Shown: positions 1 to 10,715, counted from the stretch's first letter. The stretch is 62,905 nt of DNA from Natrinema soli (GCF_028618695.1 NZ_JAQIVI010000091.1:26110-89014); one strand, 5' to 3'. Notes: generated from the letters alone by a model not told the origin. Numbers and translations: made by a program.

Positions 1-47
1 CAGATACGGTATTCGGAAAATACTAAAGCGAAATCGCATTGAGGTTT

Positions 48-2651
48 TTAGCGAAGACGACCGAGTAGCTTGTAGTCGTGATCGGGCGTGTACCGGCGGA
101 ACAACAGGCTGTTCGACAGCACCGACACACTCGAGAACGCCATCGCGCCGGCGGCGAGCACGGGTTGGAGTAACCCGAGCGAAGCCAGCGGAATCATCGC
201 TGTGTTGTACCCCAGCGCCCACACGAGGTTCTGCTTAATTTTCTCGAGCGTTGCGTCCGAGATGCGGATCGCCTTCACCACGTCCAGGGGGTCGTCGCGC
301 ATCAACGTGACGTCCGCCGCCTCGATCGCCACGTCCGTACCCGAGCCGATGGCCGTCCCGACGTACGCAACCGCGAGTGCGGGTGCGTCGTTGACCCCGT
401 CACCGACCATCATCGCCTGCCGGCCGTCGGCCTGGATGGACTCAACCGCGTCCGACTTGTCCTCGGGCAGGACTTCTGCACGGACGTTTGTGGGGTCAAT
501 ACCGACCTGTTCAGCGACGGCGCGTGCAGTACGCTCGTTGTCGCCGGTGATCATCATCACGTCGACGCCGCGCTCCTGCAACTGGCGCACGGCGTCCTTC
601 GCACTCTCCTTGACCGTGTCGGCGTCGGCGACGACGCCCACGAGTTCACCTTCGTAAGCGACTAGCATCGCCGTCTTCCCCTCGTTCTCGAGGCGCTCCA
701 TCGTCTCCTGAGCGGGCGATGGGTCGATCCCGTTGTCACGCAGGAGCTTCCGATTGCCGACCAGCACCTCGCTGCCGCTCACGTTCGCTTTAATGCCGTG
801 ACCGGGGACGTTCTCGAAGTCGTCGGGGTTGGCCACGTCGATACCGCGAGCTTTCGCTCCATCGACAATCGCCCGGGCAAGCGGGTGTTCGCTCCCGCTC
901 TCCGCGATCGCTGCGAGCCGAAGTACGTCGTCCTCACTAAGCCGCTCAGCAGCAGTGAGTTGCCCGCCATCAGTAGCAGGATTCCCACCCTCGGTGAGAG
1001 GCTGGCCGCCGCCGTCGAAGATAACGACGTCGGTCAGCTCCATTTCGCCTTTCGTGAGCGTCCCGGTCTTGTCAAAGACGACCGTGTTGACGTCCTTGGC
1101 ACGTTCGAGGACGTCACCGCCCTTGAACAGGACGCCGTTCTGTGCACCGAGGGTCGTTCCGACCATCGTCGCAGCGGGCGTCGCCAGGCCCAGCGCACAG
1201 GGACAAGCGATCAGCACGGACGAGGCGAACACGATGATCGCGAACTCGAAGACCGAGACGCCGCCTGCGGCGACGGGGCCACCTGCGACGAGTCCCCACA
1301 GCGGGAGGGCGTCGACGAAGCCCGCGAGCACCTCGGGGAATAAGTACCAGACGACGCCCCAGATGACGGCGTTCGCGATGACTGCAGGGACGAAGTACGC
1401 AGAGATGCGGTCGGCGACGTTCTGGATGTCGGGCTGACGAGACTGTGCCTCCTTCACCGTCTGGACGATCTGCTGGAGCGCGGTGTCCTTCCCGACTTTC
1501 GTCGCCTCGACAATGAGGACACCGTTCTCGTTGATGGTCGAACCGACGACGTCGTCTCCCTCGGACTTCTCGACGGGGACTGACTCGCCGGTGACCATCG
1601 ACTCGTCGACTGCCGACCGGCCGTCGACGACGACGCCGTCGGTCGGGATCTGTTCGCCTGGGCGGACCTTCATTCGGTCGCCGACATCGACGTCTTCGAG
1701 CGGGATTTCTTCCTCGTTCCCCTTTTTATCGATGATGGTGGCGGTGTCGGCCTCCATCTCAAGGAGTTTCCGGAGCGCCTCACCGGCCTGCCCCTTCGAG
1801 CGGGCCTCGAGGTAGTTACCAAGCGTGATGAACACGAGGATGAATGCCGCCGTGTCGAAGTACAGCCCACCAGCGATTAGCTCTAGCAAAACCGCCACAG
1901 AGTAGACGTATGCGGTGGTCGATCCCAGCGCGATCAGCACGTCCATGTTGGCGCGGCCGTTCTTGACGAGTGCCTTGTAGGAGTTCTTGTAGAACGGTCT
2001 ACCGAGTACCAGCTGGACGGGTGTCGCTAGCGCGAACGCAACCCATCCGGACGGGAGTCCGAAGAGCTCGTCTCCGACGAGCCCGAGCGCCAGCAGGTGG
2101 TCGGCCATGAACACCAGCAGGGGCAGGGATAGTACTGCGCCGAACAGCGTTAGCCGAAGTTGCCGACGGACCTCTTCTTGGCGGGCGGCCTCTCGAGCAT
2201 CGCCGCCTGAGCCATCGCCGGTCTCAGCATCCTCTCGGACAGGCGAGTAGCCAGCGTCCTCGATGGCGTCGTAGAAGCTCCCGAGAGTCGTCTCCGCCGG
2301 GTTGTACATGATCTGTGCCTCGTCGGTTGCGAAGTTGACGTCGGCGTCAACGACGCCTGGGGTCCGTTCGAGTGCATCCTGTATCGTCTCCGAGCAGTTC
2401 GCACACGACATATCGGTGATCGCAATCGTGACCGAGTCGGTCACTGGCGTGTAACCCGCGTCCTCAATCGCGTCGTAAATCTCACCGAGTGAGACAGCCT
2501 CGGGGTCATACGCTACCGATCCCTCGTCAGTGGCGAAGTTGATATTCACCTCTGAGACACCGTCAAGTGAACCGACGGCGTCGGAGATCGTTTGCGAACA
2601 GTTCGCGCAGCTCATCCCCTGAATATCGATGTGGCTTTTTCGCTGACTCAT
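48..2651 (-). CDS. copA: Copper-exporting P1B-type ATPase, CopA type, copy 1
   Basis: This is a membrane ATPase that pumps Cu(I) out of the cytoplasm using ATP. Two N-terminal HMA domains each carry MSCANC (near residues 14-19 and 83-88). They are followed by membrane helices, the A-domain TGES (about 355), the transmembrane CPC motif (about 483, CPCALG), the phosphorylation site DKTGTLT (about 528), SEHPLA (about 590) and the hinge GDGVNDAP (about 751). At about 868 residues it has the usual CopA length. The reading frame opens with GTG-ATG; I take the ATG at 2651, though GTG at 2654 is possible. It is divergent from the MFS exporter at 3033, and the 380 bp between them hold a metal-regulon-like operator. 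A second copy of the same length lies at 23290-25896 and matches it over most of its length, so this is a gene duplication. Copper rather than silver specificity is inferred from CPC plus the HMA domains. Confidence 0.95.
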   Translation of the reverse strand: MSQRKSHIDIQGMSCANCSQTISDAVGSLDGVSEVNINFATDEGSVAYDPEAVSLGEIYDAIEDAGYTPVTDSVTIAITDMSCANCSETIQDALERTPGVVDADVNFATDEAQIMYNPAETTLGSFYDAIEDAGYSPVREDAETGDGSGGDAREAARQEEVRRQLRLTLFGAVLSLPLLVFMADHLLALGLVGDELFGLPSGWVAFALATPVQLVLGRPFYKNSYKALVKNGRANMDVLIALGSTTAYVYSVAVLLELIAGGLYFDTAAFILVFITLGNYLEARSKGQAGEALRKLLEMEADTATIIDKKGNEEEIPLEDVDVGDRMKVRPGEQIPTDGVVVDGRSAVDESMVTGESVPVEKSEGDDVVGSTINENGVLIVEATKVGKDTALQQIVQTVKEAQSRQPDIQNVADRISAYFVPAVIANAVIWGVVWYLFPEVLAGFVDALPLWGLVAGGPVAAGGVSVFEFAIIVFASSVLIACPCALGLATPAATMVGTTLGAQNGVLFKGGDVLERAKDVNTVVFDKTGTLTKGEMELTDVVIFDGGGQPLTEGGNPATDGGQLTAAERLSEDDVLRLAAIAESGSEHPLARAIVDGAKARGIDVANPDDFENVPGHGIKANVSGSEVLVGNRKLLRDNGIDPSPAQETMERLENEGKTAMLVAYEGELVGVVADADTVKESAKDAVRQLQERGVDVMMITGDNERTARAVAEQVGIDPTNVRAEVLPEDKSDAVESIQADGRQAMMVGDGVNDAPALAVAYVGTAIGSGTDVAIEAADVTLMRDDPLDVVKAIRISDATLEKIKQNLVWALGYNTAMIPLASLGLLQPVLAAGAMAFSSVSVLSNSLLFRRYTPDHDYKLLGRLR

Positions 2652-2897
2652 CACCTATACATACGGGCTCCTTCTTCAGTGGAGTTTCCCTTTCAGGAAT
2701 TAGGAATAATTGGGGAACTACCTTAGAATACAAATATAGTATGGGAATAACCATAAATTCGATGTCTACAGGCGTCGAATGGCTTGCAATACAAAAGACT
2801 CTATACGGTGAAAACGTAGTCTGAATCGAAATCAGCATCGTCAGGTTGTATAGCCGAACCCCACCCTTATTCTTTGGATAAAAGGTTAGTACTGCTA

Positions 2898-2920
2898 TTT
2901 GCCTAGTTCTGGTAAGCAAA
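2898..2920. promoter_or_regulatory. Candidate copper-regulon operator, site 1
   Basis: An imperfect dyad, TTTGCCTA-N7-TAAGCAAA, ends 7 bp upstream of a TATA-like TTAAATA. It differs by one base from the perfect dyad at 5935-5957, with the same 7-bp spacer. Both sit upstream of plus-strand metal or efflux genes next to an Lrp-TRASH regulator. Binding by that regulator is inference. Confidence 0.6.
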
Positions 2921-2927
2921 AACCGCG

Positions 2928-2934
2928 TTAAATA
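2928..2934 (+). promoter_or_regulatory. TATA box of the MFS exporter gene
   Basis: TTAAATA follows the dyad at 2898-2920. The predicted start site would fall near 2960, giving a leader of about 70 nt before the ATG at 3033. Confidence 0.45.
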
Positions 2935-3032
2935 GTGGTACGTATAGGTAGATGTGATGCGAAGGCAATCAACCCGAGCTCGCTTGGAGCTACCGAGCGT
3001 GACGCTCGTCGGTACGCACGAGGTGAACAGCT

Positions 3033-4640
3033 ATGAATGAGCAATCCCGCAACGACGGCGAGGCCTCCTTTAGTGGGACGAACCGCCAGCGTATGATCAT
3101 CTTCCTAGGTGTGATAGCCGGAATGCTCATGGCGGCAATGGACCAGTCCATCATCTCTCCCGCACTTCCAACGATTGTCGGGGATCTCAGTGGTGTAGGG
3201 AGCTACTCCTGGCTCATTACGGGCTATCTCATTACGGTGACCGTCACAATCGCACTCTACGGGCGACTCTCGGACATCTACGGTCGGGGACCTGTCTACA
3301 GTTTCGCCATCGTCACGTTCCTCATTGGGAGCGTTCTGAGCGGCTTCGCCGGGCAAATCCCGATACTCGATCAGTATCTGAGTGGCATGGCACAGATTAC
3401 GATCTTCCGTGCAATCCAGGGAATCGGTGGCGGCGGGCTCCTCTCGATGGCAACCATCATTGTCGGCGACCTCTTCACCCCCCGTGAGCGCGGGAAGTAC
3501 ATCAGTTACGTAATGGTGCTCTTCGGCCTCGCCACGATGGGCGGTCCGATTCTCGGTGGGTACCTTACAGAACACTTCACGTGGCGCTGGATTTTCTTCA
3601 TCAACATCCCCATCGGACTCGTTGCCCTCGGAGTGGTCCAGACTCATCTCGACCTCCCGATTCCCAGCGAAGACCACACCATCGACTATCTTGGTGCACT
3701 CCTGTTGACTGTCGCCACGGTCACCCTATTACTCATCACGACCTGGGGTGGCTCTCGCTTCGAATGGAATTCCGGTCAGATACTCGCCCTCGGGGCAGTT
3801 CTGCTCGCCAGTACTGGCCTCTTCGTCTACCAAGAGATCCGCATTGACGAGCCAATCTTCCCGGTCTCGCTCCTTGGGGACCGGACGATTGCGGGAATTG
3901 ATTTCATCGGCTTTGCTGTTGTCGGCATCGGACTGCTTGGTGGGCTGACCTACCTTCCGATCTTCCTCCAGACCGTCCTTGACGTTTCCGGGACGAACGC
4001 CGGTCTCCTCCTCGTCCCACTCATCGGCGGGTTCATCGTCCTCTCCGCTGTCACCGGACAGTTAATGAGCCGGTTCGGCTATTACAAGCCATTCACTGTC
4101 GTGGGTGCGGCCCTTGCCGCTGGAGGCTACTACCTCCTCAGTACGATGGATGTCAACACCAGCCTCCTCTGGGCGAGCGTGTTTATGTTCGTGACTGGGA
4201 GTGGCCTCGGATTGACGATGCCCACACTCGAAGTGGGCGTCCAGAACGCCGTTGAGAGAGAAGATCTGGGCGTCGTGACGTCGTCGGTTATGTTCAGCCG
4301 TACGCTCGGGGAGGGGGTCGGCGTCGCAATACTCGGTGCCGTCCTCGGAAATCAACTCTCGACCCGACTCACAGGGACTAGTCTCGATGAATCAACTGCA
4401 CAGCACCTCATCGAAGGCGGCGAAGAGATCACCCCATCGATGCTTAACAGCTTGTCCCCGGAGGCCGCTCAAGTCGTGACAAGCGCGCTTTCTAACAGCT
4501 TCAGCGCGGTCTTCCTGGCAGCGACAGTGATTATGGTAATTGGGTTCCTGGTCGCGCTCACGCTCCCGAATGCCGAACTTAGTGAAGATGTCCCGGTAGA
4601 AAACGAGACAGGAGGGGAAGCAACCCAATCCCTTGACTGA
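3033..4640 (+). CDS. MFS transporter, DHA2 (EmrB/QacA-like, 14-helix) family
   Basis: A 535-residue integral membrane antiporter expected to export a drug or small molecule with proton exchange. The N terminus has the family signature MDQSIISPALPTIVGDL (about 32-48), then the GRLSDIYGRG loop (about 77-86) and IQGIGGGGLLSMA (about 130-142). The length and the spread of hydrophobic blocks fit 14 helices. The promoter carries the same dyad as the CopB gene at 6057, and the gene sits between copA and the Lrp-TRASH regulator, so it may be part of a metal-stress response. The substrate cannot be read from the sequence; a metal chelate or an unrelated drug are both possible. The ATG start follows a clear promoter. 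Confidence 0.88.
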   Translation: MNEQSRNDGEASFSGTNRQRMIIFLGVIAGMLMAAMDQSIISPALPTIVGDLSGVGSYSWLITGYLITVTVTIALYGRLSDIYGRGPVYSFAIVTFLIGSVLSGFAGQIPILDQYLSGMAQITIFRAIQGIGGGGLLSMATIIVGDLFTPRERGKYISYVMVLFGLATMGGPILGGYLTEHFTWRWIFFINIPIGLVALGVVQTHLDLPIPSEDHTIDYLGALLLTVATVTLLLITTWGGSRFEWNSGQILALGAVLLASTGLFVYQEIRIDEPIFPVSLLGDRTIAGIDFIGFAVVGIGLLGGLTYLPIFLQTVLDVSGTNAGLLLVPLIGGFIVLSAVTGQLMSRFGYYKPFTVVGAALAAGGYYLLSTMDVNTSLLWASVFMFVTGSGLGLTMPTLEVGVQNAVEREDLGVVTSSVMFSRTLGEGVGVAILGAVLGNQLSTRLTGTSLDESTAQHLIEGGEEITPSMLNSLSPEAAQVVTSALSNSFSAVFLAATVIMVIGFLVALTLPNAELSEDVPVENETGGEATQSLD

Positions 4641-4721
4641 TCTCACAAAGAACCACTTGAGTCGAAGTTCCGCTCGTAGTCCGAGGTTTCAGTGCGCTTG
4701 CTCTCGCCTCTGCGGCGTATC

Positions 4722-5174
4722 CTACTGTTCGGGATCGTTTCCGCAGTCCGGACACGAAAGCGAGACACCGTCGTCACCAACTTCGGCGACGTGATAGTCC
4801 GCGCCACATTCCTGACACGGCACGGCAACGCGAGTCTCACCAGCGTCCTGTGGAGCGCCGAGTGCAATCGCGCGAACCCGCTGCTCTCCTTCGTTTTTCC
4901 CTGACTGGTACTCTCCCGGTTCGAATCTAACTATTTCGCCGCTTTCAACGGCGGTTTCGTCGTCTTTTGTACGGAACGTCGCAGTCCCCTCGACGACGTA
5001 GAAGACCTCTTCTTGATTCATATGCGTGTGCAACCCGCCGGAAAACTCGTCGCCCGGTTCAAGTTCGAAGTAGTTCAGGGCCAGATTATTGAGGTTCAGC
5101 GGTTCCGTCGCGTGTTTCGTTACGTCGGCGTTCATCGGATTGTTCTCTAGGTCATCGAGCGTAACCTTCTGCAT
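4722..5174 (-). CDS. Cupin-domain protein with C-terminal zinc ribbon
   Basis: A 150-residue soluble protein. Residues about 30-105 form a small cupin barrel with the metal-binding pattern HTHMNQEEVFYVVEG (His-x-His, then Glu) and a conserved FEPGEYQSG turn. The C-terminal 35 residues hold two CxxC pairs (CQEC and CPDC), a zinc ribbon. Haloarchaea often carry such cupins as metal-binding or small-molecule sensor proteins, but no reaction can be assigned. It lies on the minus strand between the MFS exporter and the Lrp-TRASH regulator, so a role in the metal response is inferred from neighbourhood only. Confidence 0.8.
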   Translation of the reverse strand: MQKVTLDDLENNPMNADVTKHATEPLNLNNLALNYFELEPGDEFSGGLHTHMNQEEVFYVVEGTATFRTKDDETAVESGEIVRFEPGEYQSGKNEGEQRVRAIALGAPQDAGETRVAVPCQECGADYHVAEVGDDGVSLSCPDCGNDPEQ

Positions 5175-5272
5175 ACGTTTGCTACTCTTGACCGGTTGGT
5201 TATCCCTTTCGTCTCGTATCCTTAGACGAGGTTGTAAGGAGCGCCCTCAAAGAGGACGGGAAAGTGACTCAG

Positions 5273-5872
5273 TCAGGCGTTCGCGCTGAACTGATCGTAC
5301 CGTGATTTGAACTGCTCCAGACAGGAGGGACAACAGAGATAGTACAAACTGCCGTCGATTTCGAGCGTCTCACCGTCCTCACTCACGTCGTTGCCACACT
5401 GGGCACAGGTGACTGCAAGGTCGGTACCACTGACTTGGGGTGTCCAGTCGGCACTCGTGAGGACAACGACCTCGTAATCAGTAATCGCCTCCCACTCCTC
5501 AGTATCGAACGTGTCTATCAAGAATGTCCGAACATCTGCATTCGGGAGACGGGACTGGAAGAATACGCGAGGATCAGAGGCCGTGAACACGTGCTCAACA
5601 CCATCTGCCAGTGCAAGGGTATCCCGGATATCTTCGACCATATCGGGTTGGACTGCGAGTTCCACGAGAACGGGAACACCTCCACGGAGTTTTGAGCGGT
5701 CGAGATCGAGCGTGAACCGGCGGATTATTCCCATGTCTTGTAGACGACTAACGCGGTCAGACACCGACGGTGAACTGAGATCGACGGCGTCAGCGATTTC
5801 ACGGTAGGGCCGGCGTGCATCTTCGGTTAGGAGCCGAAGGATTTCGAAGTCTGTCTCGTCTAAGGTGCGCAT
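5273..5872 (-). CDS. Lrp/AsnC-family regulator with C-terminal TRASH metal-sensing domain
   Basis: A 199-residue transcription regulator. The N-terminal 55 residues are an AsnC-type winged helix (DETDFEILRLLTEDARR...SDRVSRLQ), then a RAM-like ligand or oligomerisation domain. Residues about 150-195 carry the TRASH motif, CAQC followed by CCPSC, known in archaeal copper sensors such as CopR/CopT. The start is taken at the ATG at 5872, because MRTLDETDFEIL matches the usual N terminus and the upstream extension is basic and out of character. It is divergent from copB1, and the dyad at 5935-5957 lies between them. A frameshifted, transposon-split paralogue lies at 25984-28164, so this copy may have to serve both copper clusters. 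Confidence 0.9.
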   Translation of the reverse strand: MRTLDETDFEILRLLTEDARRPYREIADAVDLSSPSVSDRVSRLQDMGIIRRFTLDLDRSKLRGGVPVLVELAVQPDMVEDIRDTLALADGVEHVFTASDPRVFFQSRLPNADVRTFLIDTFDTEEWEAITDYEVVVLTSADWTPQVSGTDLAVTCAQCGNDVSEDGETLEIDGSLYYLCCPSCLEQFKSRYDQFSANA

Positions 5873-5934
5873 GCGGTAATTAGATCGCGTATCCAAATAC
5901 CTGTTTTCCTTAATTCGGAAACTACGGGGGGATG

Positions 5935-5957
5935 TTTGCCTATGTCTGCTAGGCAAA
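5935..5957. promoter_or_regulatory. Candidate copper-regulon operator, site 2 (perfect dyad)
   Basis: TTTGCCTA-N7-TAGGCAAA is a perfect 8-bp inverted repeat with a 7-bp spacer. It lies between the divergent Lrp-TRASH regulator and copB1 and just upstream of a TATA-like ATAAAAA near 5964. The same layout occurs upstream of the MFS gene (2898-2920). Confidence 0.68.
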
Positions 5958-6056
5958 GAGACCATAAAAATGGGTCCCGTATAGGTGAATGAGTGAGAGA
6001 ATCCGAACCGCTGGCCAGATCACAGATGAAACTGCTCCACTAAACGGAGACACCAA

Positions 6057-8294
6057 ATGACAAATCACGATAGCCACAATCATGACGAGAATAGGGGCGA
6101 GATGCCCTTAGGTTCGGATCAGGACCAACCTGATGGACGTTCAGCTCGGCAGAACGTAGATCACGAGGAATCACACGTTGAGCAGGAGATGTTGGAAGAG
6201 GAGGCGCAGGTATCAGAGACTGCCCACGATGGTCATGGCGATCACAGTGGAGACAACGGCCATGGCGACCACGGTGGGATGCACGAAGGCCACGAGCAGA
6301 TGTTCCGGCGGCGGTTCTTCATCTCGACGCTCCTCTCGATTCCAGTCCTCCTCTACAGCGAAACCCTCCAAGAGTGGCTCGGGTTCTCGGTTCCAGCGTT
6401 CCCCGGCAGCGAATGGATTAATCCTGTCTTCGCGGTGATCGTGTTTGCCTACGGTGGGATTCCCTTCCTGCAGATGGCCGTCCCCGAGTTGCGAGACCGT
6501 TCGCCCGGAATGATGACGCTCATTTCCATGGCGATCACCGTCGCCTTCGTCTACAGTCTTGCAAGCGTCGTGTTTCCGACCCAGTCAGCGTTCTTCTGGG
6601 AACTCGTGACGCTGATCGACATCATGCTGCTGGGCCACTGGATCGAGATGCGGTCGGTCCGGCGAGCCTCCAGCGCACTCGATGAACTGGCGAAGCTGAT
6701 GCCCGATACGGCCGAGCGGATCACTGAGTCTGGTGACACCGAGGAGATCCCCGTGAACCAACTCGAAGAAGGTGATCTCGTGCTCGTCCGTCCGGGGGCG
6801 AGCGTCCCAGCCGACGGCGTTGTCGAAGAGGGCGACTCCGACGTGAATGAGGCGATGATCACCGGCGAATCCAAGCCCGTCTCGAAGGAACCGGGCGACG
6901 AGGTCATCGGCGGGACGGTCAACGGGGACGGGAGCCTCCGAGTCCGTATCGACGCGACTGGCGACGAAACGACACTGGCCGGCATTATGCAGCTCGTTGA
7001 TGAGGCCCAGCAGAGCAAGTCCCAGACGCAGATGCTCGCCGACCGAGCAGCGGGCTGGCTCTTCTACGTCGCCCTCGCCGCAGCAGTCGTGACCGCTATC
7101 GCCTGGACCGTCGCCGTCTCGTTCAATGCCGAAGTGATCGAGCGCGTCGTCACGGTGCTGGTCATCGCCTGTCCGCACGCACTCGGGCTGGCGATCCCGC
7201 TGGTCGTGGCTATAAACACGTCGCTGGCCGCGCGTAACGGGATGCTCATCCGGGACCGCATCGCTATGGAACAAGCACGAGAGCTCGATACGATCATCTT
7301 CGACAAGACGGGAACGCTCACCGAGGGCGAGCAGGGCGTCGTAGACATCGAGGCCGTCGAGGGTGTGACCGAAGAAGAGGCGCTGGGGTTAGCGGCGGCC
7401 GTCGAGGCCGACTCCGAGCACATGATCGCCGAGGCCATCCGTGAGGCGGCCGACGAACGCGACGTCGCCAGTCCCCGGGCGGCCGACTTCGAGGCGATCA
7501 AAGGACGGGGAGTTCGGGCACGCGTCGATGGGCAGACCGTCCACGTTGGGGGGCCGAACCTCCTTTCGACCTTGGAGAGCGAGGTTCCCGATCAACTTCG
7601 AACGTTCGCCGAACGTTCCGGCGAGAATGCACGCACCGTGGTATACCTCATCCGCGACGGCGAGCTCGTCGCGGCGTTCGCCTTGGCGGACGTGATACGG
7701 GAGAAGAGCTATCACGTCGTCGATGCGCTTCACGAACTCGGCATCGAGGTGGCGATGCTCACCGGTGACTCCGAGGACGTCGCCAATGCGGTCGCCGACG
7801 AACTCGGCATCGACACGGTGTTCGCCGAGGTCCTCCCTGAAGACAAGGACGAGAAGGTCCAGGAGCTGCAAGAGCGAGGGAATCTCGTAGCGATGGTCGG
7901 TGACGGCGTGAACGACGCGCCGGCGCTCACCCGGGCCGACATCGGTATCGCTATCGGTTCCGGGACGGACGTCGCGGTGCAATCGGCGGACATCATCCTC
8001 GTCCAGAACAACCCGACGGACGTGGTCCGCCTCGTGAAACTGAGCAAGGCGAGCTATCGGAAGATGCAGGAGAACCTCGTCTGGGCGGCTGGGTACAACG
8101 TCTTCGCCATCCCACTCGCCGCTGGAGTGTTGGCACCGATCGGAATCCTACTCTCACCGGCAGTGGGTGCGCTGTTGATGTCGCTCTCGACGGTGATTGT
8201 GGCAATCAACGCCCAGTTCCTCCGACGGGTGGATTTAGAGCTGCCCTCGCTTCCGGGCGTGTCCGCATCAGAGCGTCCTCAACCCGCCGACTAA
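6057..8294 (+). CDS. copB: Copper/silver P1B-type ATPase, CopB (CPH) type, copy 1
   Basis: A 745-residue membrane ATPase exporting Cu(II)/Cu(I) or Ag(I). There is no HMA domain. Instead the first 85 residues are rich in His, Asp and Gly (for example [18 protein letters not shown]), typical of the P1B-3 group. Core motifs are TGES (about 268), CPHALG (about 371), DKTGTLTEG (about 415) and [11 protein letters not shown] (about 614). The usual SEHP of the nucleotide-binding domain reads SEHM here (about 453), and also in copy 2, so it looks like a lineage trait and not an error. It is preceded by the operator at 5935-5957 and diverges from the Lrp-TRASH gene. It closely resembles the gene at 17685-19955. 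Confidence 0.94.
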   Translation: MTNHDSHNHDENRGEMPLGSDQDQPDGRSARQNVDHEESHVEQEMLEEEAQVSETAHDGHGDHSGDNGHGDHGGMHEGHEQMFRRRFFISTLLSIPVLLYSETLQEWLGFSVPAFPGSEWINPVFAVIVFAYGGIPFLQMAVPELRDRSPGMMTLISMAITVAFVYSLASVVFPTQSAFFWELVTLIDIMLLGHWIEMRSVRRASSALDELAKLMPDTAERITESGDTEEIPVNQLEEGDLVLVRPGASVPADGVVEEGDSDVNEAMITGESKPVSKEPGDEVIGGTVNGDGSLRVRIDATGDETTLAGIMQLVDEAQQSKSQTQMLADRAAGWLFYVALAAAVVTAIAWTVAVSFNAEVIERVVTVLVIACPHALGLAIPLVVAINTSLAARNGMLIRDRIAMEQARELDTIIFDKTGTLTEGEQGVVDIEAVEGVTEEEALGLAAAVEADSEHMIAEAIREAADERDVASPRAADFEAIKGRGVRARVDGQTVHVGGPNLLSTLESEVPDQLRTFAERSGENARTVVYLIRDGELVAAFALADVIREKSYHVVDALHELGIEVAMLTGDSEDVANAVADELGIDTVFAEVLPEDKDEKVQELQERGNLVAMVGDGVNDAPALTRADIGIAIGSGTDVAVQSADIILVQNNPTDVVRLVKLSKASYRKMQENLVWAAGYNVFAIPLAAGVLAPIGILLSPAVGALLMSLSTVIVAINAQFLRRVDLELPSLPGVSASERPQPAD

Positions 8295-8411
8295 AGTTCG
8301 AGCACCGCTTGACCATATATCGATCCACGTGTTAGTACGAACGGCGTCAATGAGGGCTAAACGTTAGTGAGAGTCAGCGATGAACTCAGGCTCTGTATTT
8401 AACAGTCGAGA

Positions 8412-8668
8412 GCCAAGGCGTGAGTACATGCGCGAGCGGTTAGCTGAGGCGTTTGGGGGCAGTAATCGAGTTCCCGCTCGCGGTTGCTGCTCCTATTATG
8501 CCGGAGATCGCGGAAAACATGGTGAGGTCGTACGAGGATACGTGGCGTGCGATCTGACTGATCGCACGCCCAAGCAGGCCGAACAACTCTATCGAAAGCA
8601 CTCAGCCATTGAAACAAGCTACCGGGTGTTTCGCCAAGCACGAGCGATAACGACGATCCAAGGTCCAT
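8412..8668 (+). repeat. Duplicated integrase-end/transposase fragment, copy A
   Basis: About 255 bp nearly match 46707-46963. The segment contains the last codons of an integrase (EYMRERLAEAFG) joined to a frameshifted piece of an IS4/ISH3-like transposase (LYRKHSAIETSYRVFRQARA). No complete gene is present here; the 101-codon frame through it is debris. The rest of the 8295-8866 gap holds only AT-rich sequence upstream of the cupredoxin gene. Confidence 0.8.
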
Positions 8669-8866
8669 ACAACGTGCAAAGCTGAGTAACTATTGAGACT
8701 CAGATTTGCAATTGACCTTCTCCCGCGCCTAAAAGTGAGATGATATATGTATTCCTAGCAAAATGGCATCTAATTAGATATCTTCCTGACGAAAGTTGGA
8801 TAACTGTTGATATTATACGTCGAATAAGGAAACCAGAGGAGACGTATCGCCAATTTAGCAATCACA

Positions 8867-9565
8867 ATGAGCGATCGGTCATCTCGGCGGCACGTACTTG
8901 AGATAGCTAGTGGTGCAATTGTAACTGGACTTGCCGGTTGTCTGACCGGAGACGACCAATCAGAGAACGATATCAACCCGGATGAGGGGGCTGCTAACTC
9001 GAGCGAGGTCCCCGACAATCAGAGCAATGAAACGAAGTCAGACTCTGGGAACGAGAACAGCCCTGATGAAACGGACAGTACGTCTGAGAGTGCAGCCGAA
9101 GTAACAATGATGACGAACGACTCTGGAACTCACTTCGAGCCCCACGTTGTCGAAATCGAACCCGGAGAGACGGTCACGTGGACGCTCAAGAGCGGTTCTC
9201 ATACGACGACCGCTTATGCACCGTCGAACGACAAGCCCCAGCGGATCCCTGATGACGCTGAGGCATGGGATAGTGGGACGGTTGACGAACAAGGAATAAC
9301 CTTTGAACACACGTTCGAAACCAAAGGTATCTATGATTACTACTGTCGTCCACACGAAAACACGGGAATGATCGGGAGCGTTGTCGTCGGTGATCCCAAC
9401 CTTGATAATCAGCCGGGAATGTCTGAGCCACAGTCTGAACTGCCCGACGAAACTCATGAGAAGATCCGCGAGCTGAACGAGATGGTCCAAAATGGTGGCG
9501 AAAGTGAGCATGGTGGACACGCAAGTGGCGAAGATGACCACGGAGGTCACGAAGAGAACCACTAA
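8867..9565 (+). CDS. Halocyanin-like blue-copper (cupredoxin) lipoprotein
   Basis: A 232-residue exported electron-transfer or copper-binding protein. The N terminus has a Tat-like SRRHVLEIA followed by a lipobox, LAGC (about 22-25), and a low-complexity acidic linker. The plastocyanin/azurin domain spans about 75-170 with the ligand set His (GSHTTT), Cys (YYCRPHENTGM), His in CRPH and Met. The C-terminal tail is His-rich (GGHASGEDDHGGHEENH), which could bind extra copper. It stands alone downstream of copB1 with its own AT-rich leader. The membrane-anchored, outward-facing position is inferred from the Tat/lipobox pair. Confidence 0.9.
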   Translation: MSDRSSRRHVLEIASGAIVTGLAGCLTGDDQSENDINPDEGAANSSEVPDNQSNETKSDSGNENSPDETDSTSESAAEVTMMTNDSGTHFEPHVVEIEPGETVTWTLKSGSHTTTAYAPSNDKPQRIPDDAEAWDSGTVDEQGITFEHTFETKGIYDYYCRPHENTGMIGSVVVGDPNLDNQPGMSEPQSELPDETHEKIRELNEMVQNGGESEHGGHASGEDDHGGHEENH

Positions 9566-9699
9566 CGGTAACTGATTGATACAGGTTAGCGCTCTTTCTT
9601 TATCAACAATTTCTACAAGTTCAAAGATGTGCCACTATTTCAAGCTAATACCGTTGCCACGAAGGACTAAGGCTGTAGTATAACAATCGCTACCAGCAG

Positions 9700-10713
9700 T
9701 TAGTCAGAGAAGATGATACGCTGACCGAGAATTGCGCTCACGATCGCTGCTATGAGGCCAGCGAGTAGGGCAAGTGTGCGCCGATGTATTGACGCCTGCA
9801 GCTGGTAGCTCTGGTTGCGTGCCTGGTCGTCGAATGACCCGTGAGCGCCCAAGTCGCCCGCTACCGGCTCATAGAGATTGTGTTTCCGATCAGGATCGGC
9901 CTGCTCGTCGGTTAACTGGGAGTCGTAACCACCACTCGCGAGATAGTTGTCGAGCCGGCGTGGGATAAGCCGGTTGCCGAGGATTGCCTTTACTGTCGAG
10001 CGCCCGACCCATAGTTCGTCCTTGCCGCGATCGACGGTCCAAGTGATCGCTCGAGCGGCGACCTCTGGCTGATAGATCGGTGGCACCGGTTGGGGTTTCT
10101 GCGGCAGTCGGCTCTTTGACCACTCGAATTGTGGAGTATTCATCGCGGGCATCTGCACCATTGAGAGCTGCACATCACAATCATCGTGGATAAGTTCTGT
10201 TCGTACGGATTCCGTGTATCCTTGGATCGCGTGTTTCGCCCCGCAGTAGGCCGACTGGAGCGGGATACCGCGATACGCTAGCGCCGAGCCGACCTGCACG
10301 ATCGTTCCCTCGTCGCGGGGCCGCATTCGGTCGAGTGCGGCCTGCGTTCCGTGGACATAGCCCAGGTACGTGACCTTGGTAACACGGCGGTAGTCCTCGG
10401 CGGTCATCTCCGCAGCTGGCGAGAAGACCGACACCATCGCATTATTCACCCAGACGTCGATCGGTCCGAACGCGTCCTCGACGGACTCAGCTGCAGCCTC
10501 AACCTGCTCGGGGTCGGCGACATCCGTCGGGACAACGATCGCTTCGCCGCCGGCTCCCTCGACCTCCTCGCGCGCACCCTCGAGTCCGTCCTCGCCCCGT
10601 GCGAGCAGGCCGATCTTCGCGCCGCGTTCGGCGAAGGCACAAGCGGTGGCTCGCCCAGCGCCGGCTGATGCACCTGTGATAACGACGACTTCTGTATCGG
10701 TTGATTCGGACAT
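9700..10713 (-). CDS. SDR-family oxidoreductase with C-terminal membrane helix
   Basis: A 337-residue NAD(P)-dependent short-chain dehydrogenase/reductase. Visible motifs are TGASAGAGRA (about 13-22, nucleotide binding), NNAM (about 90), a catalytic Ser region near GSAL, and YCGAK (about 155-159, the Tyr-x3-Lys pair). An extra C-terminal 120 residues end in a hydrophobic helix (LALLAGLIAAIVSAILG), so the enzyme may be membrane-attached. It is the third gene of a tight minus-strand operon, GH15 then SPW-VKOR then SDR, with a 2-bp gap to the gene before it. The substrate is unknown. Confidence 0.88.
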   Translation of the reverse strand: MSESTDTEVVVITGASAGAGRATACAFAERGAKIGLLARGEDGLEGAREEVEGAGGEAIVVPTDVADPEQVEAAAESVEDAFGPIDVWVNNAMVSVFSPAAEMTAEDYRRVTKVTYLGYVHGTQAALDRMRPRDEGTIVQVGSALAYRGIPLQSAYCGAKHAIQGYTESVRTELIHDDCDVQLSMVQMPAMNTPQFEWSKSRLPQKPQPVPPIYQPEVAARAITWTVDRGKDELWVGRSTVKAILGNRLIPRRLDNYLASGGYDSQLTDEQADPDRKHNLYEPVAGDLGAHGSFDDQARNQSYQLQASIHRRTLALLAGLIAAIVSAILGQRIIFSD

Positions 10714-10715
10714 GG

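Noticed and set aside
6057..8294. SEHM in place of SEHP as a sequencing error
   Set aside because: Both CopB copies have SEHM, so it is a property of this pump type here and not an error.
8380..8685. A 101-residue CDS
   Set aside because: The frame crosses an integrase tail and a frameshifted transposase piece, both recognisable from the copy at 46707-46963.
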